Shown: positions 35,335 through 45,332 of the stretch, one piece after another | Position numbering within the stretch: position 1 is the stretch's first letter | Layout: each line of letters starts with the position of its first letter | DNA from: Accumulibacter sp. | GTDB taxonomy: Bacteria; Pseudomonadota; Gammaproteobacteria; Burkholderiales; Rhodocyclaceae | Length of the DNA: 64,000 bases | Assembly: GCF_023806625.1 (NCBI RefSeq) | Contig: NZ_JAMTDX010000083.1 | Location: forward strand, 1-64,000 | Direction of reading: 5' to 3' | The notes under the pieces: generated by a model | The model's database searches: none | What the model saw: the letters and a program-made list of their open reading frames with translations, nothing else | Told to the model about the DNA's origin: nothing | Made by a program: the position numbers and the translations under genes

Positions 35335-35363
35335 TTGGCTATCCGATTAAGTCGTGACACAAT
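35335..35363 (+). promoter_or_regulatory. Candidate sigma-70 promoter for gltI
   Basis: TTGGCT (35335-35340) and CACAAT (35358-35363) are separated by exactly 17 bases; each matches the consensus at four of six positions. The predicted RNA start near 35370 leaves a leader of about 50 bases with an AAGGAGA ribosome site at 35411. Confidence 0.45.
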
Positions 35364-35421
35364 CGAATGCTGACAGATCTTGCCGAAGCAGGCTTGCCCA
35401 CGCCACGAGAAAGGAGACCCC

Positions 35422-36327
35422 ATGTTCAGGCTCACCAGACCCCTTGCCGTCGCCACCATGCTTTCCGCTGCGATGTTCTCGGCATCGGCCATCGGCCAGG
35501 AACCGACCGGGACGCTGAAGAAGATCAAGGACAGCGGAGTCATCTCTCTGGGCCACCGCGAGTCGTCGATCCCTTTCTCGTATACCGATGACAAGCAGCA
35601 GGTCATTGGCTATTCGCACGAACTGATGCTCAAGGCCGTCGAGGCCGTCAAGGCCGAACTGAAACTCGCCAAACTGGATGTCAAGCTGATTCCGGTGACC
35701 TCGCAGAACCGGATTCCGCTGGTCCAGAACGGCACGGTGGACATTGAATGCGGGTCGACGACGAACAATACCGAGCGGCAGAGGCAGGTCAGCTTCTCGA
35801 ACAGCATCTTCATCATCGGCACCCGGCTGATGACCCGGAAAGACTCGGGAATCAACGACTTTCCCGAGCTGGTGGGGAAGAACGTGGTGACCACAGCCGG
35901 GACGACCTCCGAGCGTCTGCTGCGCAAGATGAACGAGGAAAAGCAGATGAAGATGAACATCATCAGCGCCAAGGACCACGGCGAGTCTTTCCTCACCCTG
36001 GAGACGGGTCGCGCGGTTGCGTTCATGATGGACGATGCGCTGCTCTACGGCGAAATGGCCAAAGCCAAGCGTCCGTCCGACTGGGTCGTCGTCGGGACTC
36101 CGCAGTCATACGAGGCCTACGGCTGCATGATGCGCAAGGATGATCCGGCGTTCAAGAAGGTCGTCGATAATGCCCTGGCCAAGGTCATGACTTCGGGCGA
36201 GGTCGAGAAGATCTACGAGAAGTGGTTCCTGCAGCCGATCCCGCCGAAGGGACTGAACCTCAACTTCCCGCTGTCGACGGCGGTTCGCAACCTCTACAAG
36301 TCGCCGAACGACAAGGCCTTCGAGTAG
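35422..36327 (+). CDS. gltI: Glutamate/aspartate ABC transporter, periplasmic binding protein
   Basis: This binding protein captures acidic amino acids in the periplasm. The 301-residue precursor has a signal peptide (residues 1-24, ending SASAIGQ) and a type-II SBP fold with GHRESSIPFSYTDDKQQVIGYS, DIECGSTTNNTERQRQVSFSN in two parts, TTAGTTSERLLRKMNEEK and VGTPQSYEAYGCMMRKDD, closely matching GltI. The ATG at 35422 is placed by the AAGGAGA site ahead of it. It heads a four-gene operon gltI-J-K-L. Confidence 0.95.
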   Translation: MFRLTRPLAVATMLSAAMFSASAIGQEPTGTLKKIKDSGVISLGHRESSIPFSYTDDKQQVIGYSHELMLKAVEAVKAELKLAKLDVKLIPVTSQNRIPLVQNGTVDIECGSTTNNTERQRQVSFSNSIFIIGTRLMTRKDSGINDFPELVGKNVVTTAGTTSERLLRKMNEEKQMKMNIISAKDHGESFLTLETGRAVAFMMDDALLYGEMAKAKRPSDWVVVGTPQSYEAYGCMMRKDDPAFKKVVDNALAKVMTSGEVEKIYEKWFLQPIPPKGLNLNFPLSTAVRNLYKSPNDKAFE

Positions 36328-36418
36328 ATGTTAGCGTCCCTCTCGACCGAGATTCGGCCGCAGCCGGGGCGACTCGAGGGATAGGGGGCCGGTCGCCTCG
36401 TCTCCTGGAGAAGTACGA

Positions 36419-37159
36419 ATGGCTTACAACTGGCACTGGGGGGTGTTCCTTCAGCCGACGGCGACCGGCGACGGTGCGACGTATCTGGACTGGATGATCC
36501 AGGGGCTGAAGATGACCGTCGCACTGTCGCTTTCGGCCTGGCTGATCGCCCTGGTCATCGGCGCCGTGATCGGTGTTCTGCGCACAGTCCCGGGCGTCTG
36601 GCTGTCCGCCATCGCGACTGCCTACGTCGAGTTCTTTCGCAACATCCCGCTGCTGGTCCAACTCTTCCTGTGGTATTTCGTCGTTCCCGAACTGCTCCCC
36701 GAGAGCCTCGGAACGGCGTTCAAACAGACGCACCCGGTTCTGCAGCAGTTTCTCGCGTCGATGGTCTGTCTGGCGCTGTTCACCAGTGCACGCGTCGCCG
36801 AACAGGTGCGTTCGGGAATCAATTCGCTGCCGCCGGGGCAGAAGAACGCGGGGCTCGCGCTGGGCTTCACGCTTGCCCAGACCTACCGCTATGTCATGCT
36901 GCCGATGGCCGTGCGGCTGATCGTGCCGCCGTTGACCTCCGAGTTCCTGAACATCTTCAAGAACTCCGCAGTCTGTTCGACGATCGGCCTTCTCGAGCTG
37001 GCTGCCCAGGGACGGCAACTCGTCGATTACACGGCGCAGCCGTACGAGTCGTTCATCGCGGTGACCGTCGCCTACCTGCTGATCAACGTCGTCGTGATGT
37101 TCGGAATGCGCTGGGTCGAAGGTCGCGTGCGCGTCCCGGGATACATCGGAGGCAAGTGA
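36419..37159 (+). CDS. gltJ: Glutamate/aspartate ABC transporter permease GltJ
   Basis: This 246-residue HisM-type permease has five or so hydrophobic segments, the N-terminal NWHWGVFLQ typical of GltJ, an [13 protein letters not shown] segment, and the EAA coupling loop around [18 protein letters not shown]. It sits 91 bases after gltI and ends one base before gltK. It forms the inner-membrane channel with GltK. Confidence 0.94.
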   Translation: MAYNWHWGVFLQPTATGDGATYLDWMIQGLKMTVALSLSAWLIALVIGAVIGVLRTVPGVWLSAIATAYVEFFRNIPLLVQLFLWYFVVPELLPESLGTAFKQTHPVLQQFLASMVCLALFTSARVAEQVRSGINSLPPGQKNAGLALGFTLAQTYRYVMLPMAVRLIVPPLTSEFLNIFKNSAVCSTIGLLELAAQGRQLVDYTAQPYESFIAVTVAYLLINVVVMFGMRWVEGRVRVPGYIGGK

Positions 37160-37160
37160 C

Positions 37161-37841
37161 ATGCACGAGTTCGACTGGTCCTCGATTCCCGGCTCTCTCC
37201 CCTTCCTCTGGCAGGGGATGAAGGTCTCTCTGGAGATCACGATCAGCGCCGTCGTCTTCGGCATCGTCTGGGGGACACTGCTCGCCCTGATGCGCCTGTC
37301 CGCGATCGGTCCTCTGGCGTGGCTGGCAGCCGGCTACGTCAATCTTTTCCGTGCCGTGCCGCTGGTCATGGTTCTGCTGTGGTTCTTCCTGATCGTTCCG
37401 CATCTGCTCGAGAGCCTTTTCGATCTGCCGCGTGGAGCGGATGTCAGACTGATCTCGGCGATCACCGGTTTTGCCCTATTCGAAGCCGCGTATTACTCGG
37501 AGATCATCCGCGCGGGGATCCAGTCGGTTCCAAAGGGGCAGATGGCGGCGGCCAGTGCGCTCGGCATGACCTACGCGCAGGCCATGCGCCTGGTGGTCCT
37601 GCCCCAGGCGTTCCGCAACATGGTCCCGCTGCTCCTGACACAGGGAATCATCCTCTTTCAGGACACCTCACTGGTTTACGTCTCGGCGCTGGCGGACTTC
37701 TTCGGCGCGGCCTACAAGGTCGGCGACCGCGACGGGCGGCTCGTCGAGATGCTGCTCTTTGCCGGTGCGATCTATTTCGTGCTCTGTCTCGGAGCCTCGC
37801 GGATCGTTCGTCACTACCAGAACAAGCTGAAGACAGCCTGA
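37161..37841 (+). CDS. gltK: Glutamate/aspartate ABC transporter permease GltK
   Basis: This is the second permease, 226 residues. It starts with [21 protein letters not shown], typical of GltK, and has the [18 protein letters not shown] segment and EAA loop [20 protein letters not shown]. It begins one base after the gltJ stop, so the two are probably translated together as the heterodimeric pore. GltL follows 36 bases later. Confidence 0.94.
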   Translation: MHEFDWSSIPGSLPFLWQGMKVSLEITISAVVFGIVWGTLLALMRLSAIGPLAWLAAGYVNLFRAVPLVMVLLWFFLIVPHLLESLFDLPRGADVRLISAITGFALFEAAYYSEIIRAGIQSVPKGQMAAASALGMTYAQAMRLVVLPQAFRNMVPLLLTQGIILFQDTSLVYVSALADFFGAAYKVGDRDGRLVEMLLFAGAIYFVLCLGASRIVRHYQNKLKTA

Positions 37842-37877
37842 GGCCGGCATCGCCGCCACGTTGAGGAAAGACTGCCG

Positions 37878-38606
37878 ATGATTTCGATGAACAAGGTCAG
37901 CAAGCATTACGGAACGTTTCAGGTGCTTGCCGAGTGCACGACGCAGGTCCAGAAGGGCGAGGTGATCGTCGTCTGCGGTCCCTCGGGGTCCGGGAAATCG
38001 ACGCTGATCAAGTGCGTGAATGGTCTGGAGCCTTTCCAGAGCGGCGAGATCATCGTCAACGGGATATCGGTCGGAGACCCGAGGACCAACCTTTCGAAGC
38101 TGCGCTCGACCGTCGGGATGGTCTTCCAGAACTTCGAGCTCTTCCCGCACATGAGTATCATCGACAACCTGTGCATCGCCCAATTGAAGGTGCTCGGACG
38201 AACCCGGGAACAGGCGCGCGACAAGGGTTGCAGGTTGCTCGACCGGGTCGGTCTGGGGGCGCAGGCCGAAAAGTACCCAGGTCAGCTCTCCGGCGGACAG
38301 CAGCAACGCGTGGCGATCGCCAGGGCGCTGGCCATGGATCCGATCTGCATGCTCTTCGACGAGCCGACTTCGGCTCTTGATCCCGAGATGGTCAACGAAG
38401 TGCTCGACGTGATGACCGAACTGGCCCAGGAGGGGATGACCATGATGTGCGTGACGCACGAGATGGGCTTCGCCAGGCGGGTGGCCAATCGAGTGATCTT
38501 CATGGACCAGGGACGGATCGTCGAGGATGACAGCAAGGAAGCGTTCTTCGAGCATGCCCGTTCCGAGCGGGCACAGCAGTTCCTGGCCAAGATCCTGCAT
38601 CACTGA
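37878..38606 (+). CDS. gltL: Glutamate/aspartate ABC transporter ATPase
   Basis: This 242-residue polar amino acid uptake ATPase has Walker [15 protein letters not shown]-loop [10 protein letters not shown], signature [15 protein letters not shown], Walker [14 protein letters not shown] and the switch [10 protein letters not shown]. It couples ATP hydrolysis to import by GltJK. It is the last gene of the operon; a weak CCCC/GGGG hairpin follows the stop but has no T-run. Confidence 0.95.
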   Translation: MISMNKVSKHYGTFQVLAECTTQVQKGEVIVVCGPSGSGKSTLIKCVNGLEPFQSGEIIVNGISVGDPRTNLSKLRSTVGMVFQNFELFPHMSIIDNLCIAQLKVLGRTREQARDKGCRLLDRVGLGAQAEKYPGQLSGGQQQRVAIARALAMDPICMLFDEPTSALDPEMVNEVLDVMTELAQEGMTMMCVTHEMGFARRVANRVIFMDQGRIVEDDSKEAFFEHARSERAQQFLAKILHH

Positions 38607-38926
38607 TCCCCACCTCACGGGGCGAATCGGCACTCGGTTGCCGTATCGTGTGCCGGCCCGGTTGTCGTCCCACCGGTCGGGCGTACGACGGGGCGGGCAG
38701 GGTTGTCCGTCGGTCGCGAGCGCTGGCCTGCCGGAGGCGGGATTTGGCGTCGCCCGGGACGATTTTTTCGGTAACGCGCGCAAACCGCCCAATGTTCAGG
38801 ATGGCTGTTTGCGGCAGGCGGTGCCAAGGCGAGTAGAGTGGACTCTGACGCGCTGTCCGCGGAAAGCCGCCTACGGCAACCCGCGGGGAGGCGCGCCGAT
38901 GGACCACGTGCCAGGGAGACAAGCCA
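38607..38926. other. Intergenic region between gltL and aldehyde dehydrogenase gene
   Basis: These 320 bases hold no gene I can support. A small CCCC-ACCTCA-CGGGG hairpin follows gltL. A run of six T residues at 38763-38768 is not preceded by a good stem. No promoter pair was convincing. Confidence 0.4.
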
Positions 38927-40381
38927 ATGGACCTTTCCGACAAGTCGCTGCTGAAGCAGTTGTGCTACATCGATGGGCAATGGGTCGGTGCCGACGGTGC
39001 GAAAACCTTCGCGGTCGTCAACCCGGCGACCGGTGAACAACTCGCCGCCGTTCCCGACGCGGGCGCAGCCGAGACGCGGCGGGCAATCGAAGCGGCGCGG
39101 CTAGGTCAGTCGGGCTGGCGCGCGAGGACCGCCGGAGATCGGGCGCGGATTCTCCGGCGCTGGTACGAGCTGATCCTCGGGAATCAGGAGGATCTGGCGC
39201 GACTGATGACTGCGGAGCAGGGCAAGCCGCTCGCCGAGTCACGCGGCGAGATCGCCTACGCGGCGTCGTTCATCGAGTGGTTCGCCGAAGAGGGCAAGCG
39301 TACCTATGGGGACGTGATTCCGCCGCATCAGGCCGACAAGCGAGTGCTGGTGGTGAAGGAACCGATTGGCGTCTGTGCGGCGATTACCCCTTGGAACTTT
39401 CCGGCGGCGATGATCACGCGCAAGGTTGGCCCGGCGCTGGCGGCTGGCTGTACGGTCGTCCTCAAGCCGGCGGAGGCGACGCCGCTATCGGCCCTCGCGC
39501 TTGCCGAGCTCGCGGCCCGCGCGGGGGTTCCCGGGGGGGTGTTCAACGTGGTCACCGGAGACCCGGTGGCCATTGGTCGGGAGCTTTGCGCCAATCCTGT
39601 CGTGCGCAAGCTCAGTTTCACGGGGTCTACCGAAGTCGGCCGAATCCTCATGCAGCAGTGCGCACCGTCGATCAAGAAGCTGTCGCTCGAACTCGGCGGG
39701 AACGCGCCGTTCATCGTTTTCGACGATGCCGACCTCGACGCCGCGGTGCAGGGCGCGATGGCCTCGAAGTACCGCAACTCTGGCCAGACCTGTGTCTGCG
39801 CCAACCGGCTTCTCGTTCAGCAGGGAATCCATGACGCGTTCGTCGAACGGCTGGCCACGGCCGTCGCCGGGCTGCGTGTCGGAAATGGTGCCGAGGAAGG
39901 CGTCAGTCAGGGACCGCTGATCGACGTCGCTGCCCTGGCCAAGGTCGAGGAACTGGTCGAAGACGCCCGCGCCGCGGGCGCACGACTGGTTTGCGGTGGC
40001 CGGCGCCACGGCCTGGGCGGCACCTTTTACGAGCCGACGATCCTGGCGGGTGTGACGCCACAGATGCGCATTGCCCGCGAGGAGGTATTCGGGCCCGTCG
40101 CCCCGGTGTTCCGTTTCGCGACCGAGGCCGAGGCAGTGGCCTTGGCCAACGATACCGAGTATGGCCTGGCTGCGTACTTCTATACGGCGAATCTGGCGCG
40201 CAGCTTTCGCGTGTCCGCCGCTCTCGAGTACGGCATCGTCGGCATCAATACCGGACTGATCTCGACCGAGGTTGCCCCGTTTGGCGGCATGAAGTCTTCC
40301 GGCCTCGGGCGCGAGGGTTCGAAGTACGGTATCGAAGACTATCTCGAGATCAAGTACCTCTGTATCGGCGGAGTTGGCTGA
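38927..40381 (+). CDS. gabD: NAD(P)-dependent aldehyde dehydrogenase, succinate-semialdehyde dehydrogenase type
   Basis: This 484-residue ALDH probably oxidises succinate semialdehyde to succinate. It has the Asn-containing TPWNFPAAMITRKVGPALAAG, the cofactor loop SFTGSTEVGR, the general base in LELGGNAPFIVFDDAD, and the catalytic cysteine in YRNSGQTCVCANR. VKEPIGV and the C-terminal GLGREGSKYGIEDYLEIKY match GabD. The substrate is inferred from overall similarity; glutarate semialdehyde is an alternative. It lies downstream of a glutamate importer, consistent with C4/C5 acid catabolism. An AGGGAGAC ribosome site precedes the ATG. Confidence 0.88.
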   Translation: MDLSDKSLLKQLCYIDGQWVGADGAKTFAVVNPATGEQLAAVPDAGAAETRRAIEAARLGQSGWRARTAGDRARILRRWYELILGNQEDLARLMTAEQGKPLAESRGEIAYAASFIEWFAEEGKRTYGDVIPPHQADKRVLVVKEPIGVCAAITPWNFPAAMITRKVGPALAAGCTVVLKPAEATPLSALALAELAARAGVPGGVFNVVTGDPVAIGRELCANPVVRKLSFTGSTEVGRILMQQCAPSIKKLSLELGGNAPFIVFDDADLDAAVQGAMASKYRNSGQTCVCANRLLVQQGIHDAFVERLATAVAGLRVGNGAEEGVSQGPLIDVAALAKVEELVEDARAAGARLVCGGRRHGLGGTFYEPTILAGVTPQMRIAREEVFGPVAPVFRFATEAEAVALANDTEYGLAAYFYTANLARSFRVSAALEYGIVGINTGLISTEVAPFGGMKSSGLGREGSKYGIEDYLEIKYLCIGGVG

Positions 40382-40580
40382 AGGGCGCCGAGAACTCTCG
40401 CGGTGAGCGGCGCACGACGCGAGAACCGAGCCGGCCGACGAGTCGAACTGCCGAATCGTCGGGAGACGGCCGAGGCCAGGTGTCGTGGGGAATGGCGCAC
40501 GCTACCGTGGTCGGTCTCTCGTACGCCGGCATGTGCGGGCTGGTTCGCTGGGCTGGAGTTCGTGGGCCAGCCGCGACCGT

Positions 40581-41993
40581 TCAGCCGATCCAGAGGATCC
40601 ACGGTGTGCCGACGACGAGAAAGATCAGCGCGGCGAACAGGGTCGTCAGCAGACCGAGCCGGTACAGTTCGCCCTGCGTGAGATAACCGGCGGCGACGAA
40701 GATGATGTTCTGGCTGCCGCCCTGTGGCGTGATCGTCGAGAAATAGCTGCTGGCGAACATCAGCGCAAAGGCCATCAGCTGCGTTGGAACGCCGGTCTTC
40801 ACGCCGACGTCGAGAAAGACCCCAAGCAGCGCGAGGATGTGTGCTCCCTGGCTGACGAACAGGTAGTGGAACAGGATGTAGATGCCGAGTAGCGAGACAT
40901 ACGCGACCGGCCAGGAAACTTCGCTGAACGCCGAGGCCAGGCGTTCGCCCACGTAGCTCATGAACCCCAGTTCGTTGAGCTGTGCGCTCAGGCCGAAGAG
41001 GACGGCAAGCCAGATGAAGGTGACCAGCGTACCCCCCTGCTCGTGGATGTCGTTCAGGGTCAGCACGCCGGTGACGAGGGCGACCGCGAATCCAGCGATG
41101 GCGATCGCCGTCGGGTTGATGTTGAACGGCGCAGCGAGAATCCACGCGACGATCATGCTGACGAAGGTGGCCGCGGTGATCCACTCGTGGCGAGACATCG
41201 GTCCCATCGTGTGCAACTGTCGGCGCGCCGCTTCGGGTGCTTCCGGAGTGTCCGTCACTCCCGGTGGGAAAAGGCGGTAGAGGAGCAACGGCAGAAGCGC
41301 GATGGTCAGCAGCGCGGGAATCGACGAGACGAGCAGCCACGAGCCGAAGGTGATCTTCAGGCCGTATTCGGCGGCGATCGACACCGCGACCGGATTGCCT
41401 GATGTGGCGGTCAACCACAGCGCCGAGGTGATGGCCAGGCTGGCCATTCCACAGAACATCAGGTAGCCGCCGAGCCGTCGTGTGCTTTCTTCCTCGGGCA
41501 TCGACCCGCCTCCCTGTGCGAGGCCCAGAATGACCGGGAACAGCACACCTCCGCGCGCGGTGTTGCTGGGGAACCCCGGAGCGATCAGCGTATCGGTGAT
41601 GAAGATGCTGTACGCCAGACCCAGGGTGGACCCGCCAAATATCGATACGACCTGCAGACTGATCCGCCTGCCGAGTCCGCACTTGACCACCGCCTGCGCG
41701 ACGAGGAACGCGACGACGACGAGCAGGACAGTCGGATTGGCGAATGCGGCGAAAGCTTTGGCCGGAGTCAGCGTGTAGGTCAGGACTACGATTGCCGCAG
41801 CGAGCAGCGCTGCGGTCAGCAGCGGCAAGGCATTGACGACGACAGCGGCGATCGCCGCCGCGAAGACGGCGAAAAGATGCCAGGCCTCGCGGGTCAGACC
41901 CTCGGGAACGGGGAGGAACCACAGGCCGAGAAAGAAGACGACGATGCCCAGCAGCCGCGCGTGCCTTTTCCACCAGGGGGTCGCTGCGCTCAT
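40581..41993 (-). CDS. SLC13/DASS-family anion transporter
   Basis: This 470-residue inner-membrane protein with about 11-12 hydrophobic segments resembles the Na+- or exchange-driven dicarboxylate/sulfate carriers. It has the N-terminal RHARLLGIVVFFLGLWFLPVPEGLT in parts, FANPTVLLVVVAFLVAQAV and a C-terminal TPQGGSQNIIFVAAGYLT. SNT-like signature elements (ASGNPVAV and TPQGGSQN) suggest the paired substrate sites. C4-dicarboxylates or citrate are the likeliest cargo. The gene start overlaps the stop of the upstream lipoprotein gene by four bases (ATGA). Confidence 0.85.
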   Translation of the reverse strand: MSAATPWWKRHARLLGIVVFFLGLWFLPVPEGLTREAWHLFAVFAAAIAAVVVNALPLLTAALLAAAIVVLTYTLTPAKAFAAFANPTVLLVVVAFLVAQAVVKCGLGRRISLQVVSIFGGSTLGLAYSIFITDTLIAPGFPSNTARGGVLFPVILGLAQGGGSMPEEESTRRLGGYLMFCGMASLAITSALWLTATSGNPVAVSIAAEYGLKITFGSWLLVSSIPALLTIALLPLLLYRLFPPGVTDTPEAPEAARRQLHTMGPMSRHEWITAATFVSMIVAWILAAPFNINPTAIAIAGFAVALVTGVLTLNDIHEQGGTLVTFIWLAVLFGLSAQLNELGFMSYVGERLASAFSEVSWPVAYVSLLGIYILFHYLFVSQGAHILALLGVFLDVGVKTGVPTQLMAFALMFASSYFSTITPQGGSQNIIFVAAGYLTQGELYRLGLLTTLFAALIFLVVGTPWILWIG

Positions 41994-42574
41994 CGCGGAT
42001 TTTCCCGACTGCCGCCTGCTGCGGCGTCTTTCGTCGCGTCGGGTTCAGGCAACTGCGCCCAGCCATTGAGGCCGACGACCCTGCCGACGACCTCTCCGGA
42101 TTCCCCGTCATCGATACGCTTCCACTTGAAGCTGTAGCCGCCGCTGATTCCGGTCCAGCGGCCCGTTCCGCCGGTGAACCTTCCTTCGATCGCCTTCCCG
42201 GCGCCGACGTGTTCTCCGTGCAATTCGCTGAACACCTTGTCACCCCGTTCGTCGGTCCATACGCTGCGCGCCTCGAGGCCGCTGGCGCTGTCAGTGAAAC
42301 CGATCGCCTCGGCGCGGAAGCCGATGTCGAGCCGCTGCTTTCCGCTGAGCATCAGGGCGCCACTCAAGGCGAAGATTCCCGCCTCACGTCCGTTCTCCAG
42401 ACCGAGGACCTGCCTGCTGCCCGTTGCCGTCCAGTTGCCGGTGAAGTTGCGCATCTCCCTCGCCGGCACCACCGGCGAAGGATCAGGCGGCCCGCAGCCA
42501 ACGAGGAGGAGAATCCCCAGTGCTGCGCCGCATCGCGCAAAAAGGAATCCGGACGAGCCGGTTGACCGAGGCAT
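41990..42574 (-). CDS. Putative lipoprotein of unknown function
   Basis: This 194-residue protein has a signal peptide ending in the lipobox LLVGCG, with the lipidated cysteine near residue 26. The mature part is beta-rich: FTGNWTATGSRQVL, LSGALMLSG, a repeated strand pattern, then GRFTGGTGRWTGISGGYSFKWKRI. This resembles small lipocalin/avidin-like exported domains in which strands report variant function, but I do not recognise the family. It is translationally coupled to the SLC13 transporter gene, which suggests a shared role. The ATG at 42574 gives the best signal peptide. Confidence 0.7.
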   Translation of the reverse strand: MPRSTGSSGFLFARCGAALGILLLVGCGPPDPSPVVPAREMRNFTGNWTATGSRQVLGLENGREAGIFALSGALMLSGKQRLDIGFRAEAIGFTDSASGLEARSVWTDERGDKVFSELHGEHVGAGKAIEGRFTGGTGRWTGISGGYSFKWKRIDDGESGEVVGRVVGLNGWAQLPEPDATKDAAAGGSRENPR

Positions 42575-42822
42575 GGTCGTATCCCAGTTTGTCAGGCGAA
42601 CGGACCCGTGACGGCCTGCCGTTTCGTCGTCCGCCGATTCGTCGGGCAACTTGCCCGTGCTTCCCTTTGAGCCTAGCAGCTTGCCAGCGGCTTGCCTAGC
42701 CTGCGTCGTGTCCGGTTCGTCAGTTCGCCGGCGCAGCAGTCGTGCGTGGAGGCTGCGAAATGCATTTGCTCGGGGCAGTTCGCGCGCACCCGTCGTCGCT
42801 CGGCGTGGAGCGAGATCCGCAT

Positions 42823-43266
42823 TCAGCGATAAACGAGAACGGGGATCTTCGATGAAGACAGCACCTTGTAGGTCTCGCTGCCCAGGAACAGCGCCTTGAC
42901 CCCGCTGCGCCCGTGGGAGGCCATGAAGATCAGATCGCAGCCAGCCTTGTTCGCCGCGTCAATGATCGCCTGGTACGGCGCGTCGCTGGTCGCCGTGCGA
43001 CTGTCTGCCGGAACCCCCGCCTTCCGGCACAGGTCGAGGACGGAATCGAGTATCCGCTTCGCGTGCCGGTCGACGAGCCCGGCAAACCTTTCGGGTTTGG
43101 CCGGTCCCGAAGGCGCGCCATCGTCGTAGAAGCTTTCCGGGTAGGGTGGCTTGACATGGAAAGCGGTGATCCGCGCACCGGTGTCCCTGGCCAGGGCGAC
43201 CGCGGCGCGCGCAGCTGCCATGGACAGCTCGGAGCCGTCGCTGGGAACCAGAATGTGTCTGTACAT
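42823..43266 (-). CDS. Universal stress protein (UspA family)
   Basis: This 147-residue single Usp domain has YRHILVPSDGSELSM at the start, the ATP-type GxxG motif in MASHGRSGVKALFLGSETYKVLSSS, and a final VLVYR strand. The G-2x-G-9x-G(S/T) nucleotide pattern is present, so ATP binding is likely. The ATG at 43266 is preceded by GGAGGTGG. Usp proteins help cells survive starvation or stress; there is no specific partner nearby. Confidence 0.92.
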   Translation of the reverse strand: MYRHILVPSDGSELSMAAARAAVALARDTGARITAFHVKPPYPESFYDDGAPSGPAKPERFAGLVDRHAKRILDSVLDLCRKAGVPADSRTATSDAPYQAIIDAANKAGCDLIFMASHGRSGVKALFLGSETYKVLSSSKIPVLVYR

Positions 43267-43553
43267 CAAGCCACCTCCGGGAATCGGACGCTCACTCGCC
43301 CACTTCAGCCTGACAGTCCATATTCACGCAAATCGGGTCGCCGATCAAGCTGCGGAGGACGTCCTGGGCGTCGCCCGGCCTGCTTTCTTTCCATTCCGAC
43401 CAGGCGCTTCGGACGTTCCGGGCCAACCTGCCCTGGTGACCGAAACCGGGCTCGTAATTATGAATTTTCCAGGGAGGTGGCCCGCGTTCTGTAGTAGAAT
43501 TTCTCACCGGCCGCGAGGCTTTCGCACGCTCGCCGAGCTCCCCAGGATCCGCG

Positions 43554-44105
43554 ATGCCGCTCCCACCGCCCACTGCTGAACGCACCCGTCTGCACGTCCG
43601 CAGCGTTCAGCTTGGCGGCTACCGGCGAAGCGACGGTCGCTATGACATCGAAGCTCGCCTGACCGACAGCAAGGATCACGATTACCATCTGTCCTCGGGC
43701 CTGCGGCGCCGGGGAGAAGCGGTTCACGACATGTGGGTGCGGGTGACGATCGACGGCCAGATGAACGTCGTTGACGCCGTGGCCTGTATCGACGCGATGC
43801 CTTACGCCGGCTATTGCGATCGGATCGCTCCGGACTATGCGCAGCTCGTCGGCCTGAATCTCTTCCACGGCTTCCGGACGGCCGTCAGGACTCTCTTTCG
43901 CAGCACGCGTGGATGCTCGCATCTCAGCGAACTGCTGATGTTCCTCCCGACCGCAGCGCTGCAGACCTTCGCCAGCGAAGTTCGCGACAACCAGGACACC
44001 GGGCACAAGCCCTATCAGCTCGACCGGTGCCACGCGCTGGACTCGCATTCGGAAGCGGTACGGCGCTACTACCCGCGCTGGTACCGCAGCCAGAAGCCTG
44101 GGTAG
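43554..44105 (+). CDS. DUF2889-domain protein
   Basis: The 183-residue cytoplasmic protein matches, from memory, the DUF2889 family: VQLGGYRRSDGRYDIEARLTD, HDMWVRVTIDGQMNVVDAVA, the Cys/Tyr site MPYAGYCDRIAPDYAQL, and TRGCSHLSELLMFLP. Its function is unknown; many betaproteobacterial copies lie near succinyl-CoA ligase or benzoate-type genes. Here it is 57 bases upstream of sucC on the same strand. Confidence 0.8.
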   Translation: MPLPPPTAERTRLHVRSVQLGGYRRSDGRYDIEARLTDSKDHDYHLSSGLRRRGEAVHDMWVRVTIDGQMNVVDAVACIDAMPYAGYCDRIAPDYAQLVGLNLFHGFRTAVRTLFRSTRGCSHLSELLMFLPTAALQTFASEVRDNQDTGHKPYQLDRCHALDSHSEAVRRYYPRWYRSQKPG

Positions 44106-44162
44106 GCCCTCCTGCCCCAGGTCGATTACCTTTCGCAACCTCAACTCGAGCAAGGAAAACGC

Positions 44163-45323
44163 ATGAAAATTCACGAATATCAGGGCAAGGAACTGCTCAG
44201 GAAATTCGGCGTCGTCGTGCCGCGAGGCGTGTTCTGTCCAACCGTCGCCGACGCGGTGAAGGCAGCCGAAACCCTGGGTGGCAGCGTCTGGGTGGTCAAG
44301 GCCCAGATCCACGCCGGTGGTCGTGGCAAGGGCGGCGGAGTGAAGGTGGCCAAGTCGCTCGATGAAGTGCGCAAGTATGCCGAACAGATTCTCGGCATGC
44401 AGCTGGTCACGCACCAGACCGGGCCGGAAGGGCAAAAGGTCCGCCGGCTCCTCGTCGAAGAGGGCGCAGACATCCGGAAGGAGTACTATGTTGCGGCGCT
44501 GACCGATCGGGCGAGCCAGAAGGTGGCGATGATGGCTTCTTCGGAAGGCGGAATGGATATCGAAGAGGTCGCGCACAAGACTCCGGAAAAGATTCTCAAG
44601 GTGTTCATCGACCCCGAGGAAGGGTTGACCGACGAGCAGGCGGCGCAGCTGGCCAACGGCATCGGCGTTCCCGCCGGATCGGTCGACCGGGCCATCGCGA
44701 CCTTCAAGGGGCTATACCGGTGCTACATGGAGACCGATGCCTCGCTCGCCGAAATCAATCCGCTGATTCTTGAGGGCAATGGCAACATCAAGGCCCTCGA
44801 CGCCAAGTTCAACTTCGATTCGAATGCCCTGTATCGCCAGCCCGAGATCGTGGCCTTCCGTGATCTGGACGAGGAAGACCCCGACGAGCTCGAGGCTTCG
44901 AAGCACGACCTCTCGTACATCTCGCTCGACGGCAACATCGGCTGCCTGGTCAATGGGGCGGGTCTGGCCATGGCGACGATGGATACGATCAAGCTGTTCG
45001 GCGCCGAGCCGGCCAACTTTCTCGACGTTGGCGGCGGTGCGACGACCGAGAAGGTCACCGAAGCTTTCAAGATCATGCTCAAGAATCCCAAGGTCAAGGG
45101 CATTCTGGTCAACATTTTCGGCGGGATCATGCGCTGCGACACGATCGCTACCGGCGTCGTCGCGGCAGCCCGCGAGACGCATCTGTCCGTCCCGCTGGTC
45201 GTGCGCATGAAGGGGACCAACGAGGATATCGGCAAGAAGATCCTCAGCGATTCGGGACTGCCGATCATCACTGCCGATTCAATGGCGGATGCCGCCACCA
45301 AGATCGTCGCTGCGGTCAGTTAA
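44163..45323 (+). CDS. sucC: Succinyl-CoA ligase (ADP-forming) subunit beta
   Basis: SucC supplies the nucleotide-binding ATP-grasp domain of the TCA-cycle enzyme that interconverts succinyl-CoA and succinate with nucleotide triphosphate. The 386 residues contain [41 protein letters not shown] and [17 protein letters not shown], and FGGIMRCD. An AAGGAAA site precedes the ATG. It is nine bases from sucD and forms an operon with it. Confidence 0.97.
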   Translation: MKIHEYQGKELLRKFGVVVPRGVFCPTVADAVKAAETLGGSVWVVKAQIHAGGRGKGGGVKVAKSLDEVRKYAEQILGMQLVTHQTGPEGQKVRRLLVEEGADIRKEYYVAALTDRASQKVAMMASSEGGMDIEEVAHKTPEKILKVFIDPEEGLTDEQAAQLANGIGVPAGSVDRAIATFKGLYRCYMETDASLAEINPLILEGNGNIKALDAKFNFDSNALYRQPEIVAFRDLDEEDPDELEASKHDLSYISLDGNIGCLVNGAGLAMATMDTIKLFGAEPANFLDVGGGATTEKVTEAFKIMLKNPKVKGILVNIFGGIMRCDTIATGVVAAARETHLSVPLVVRMKGTNEDIGKKILSDSGLPIITADSMADAATKIVAAVS

Positions 45324-45332
45324 GGAGCCACC

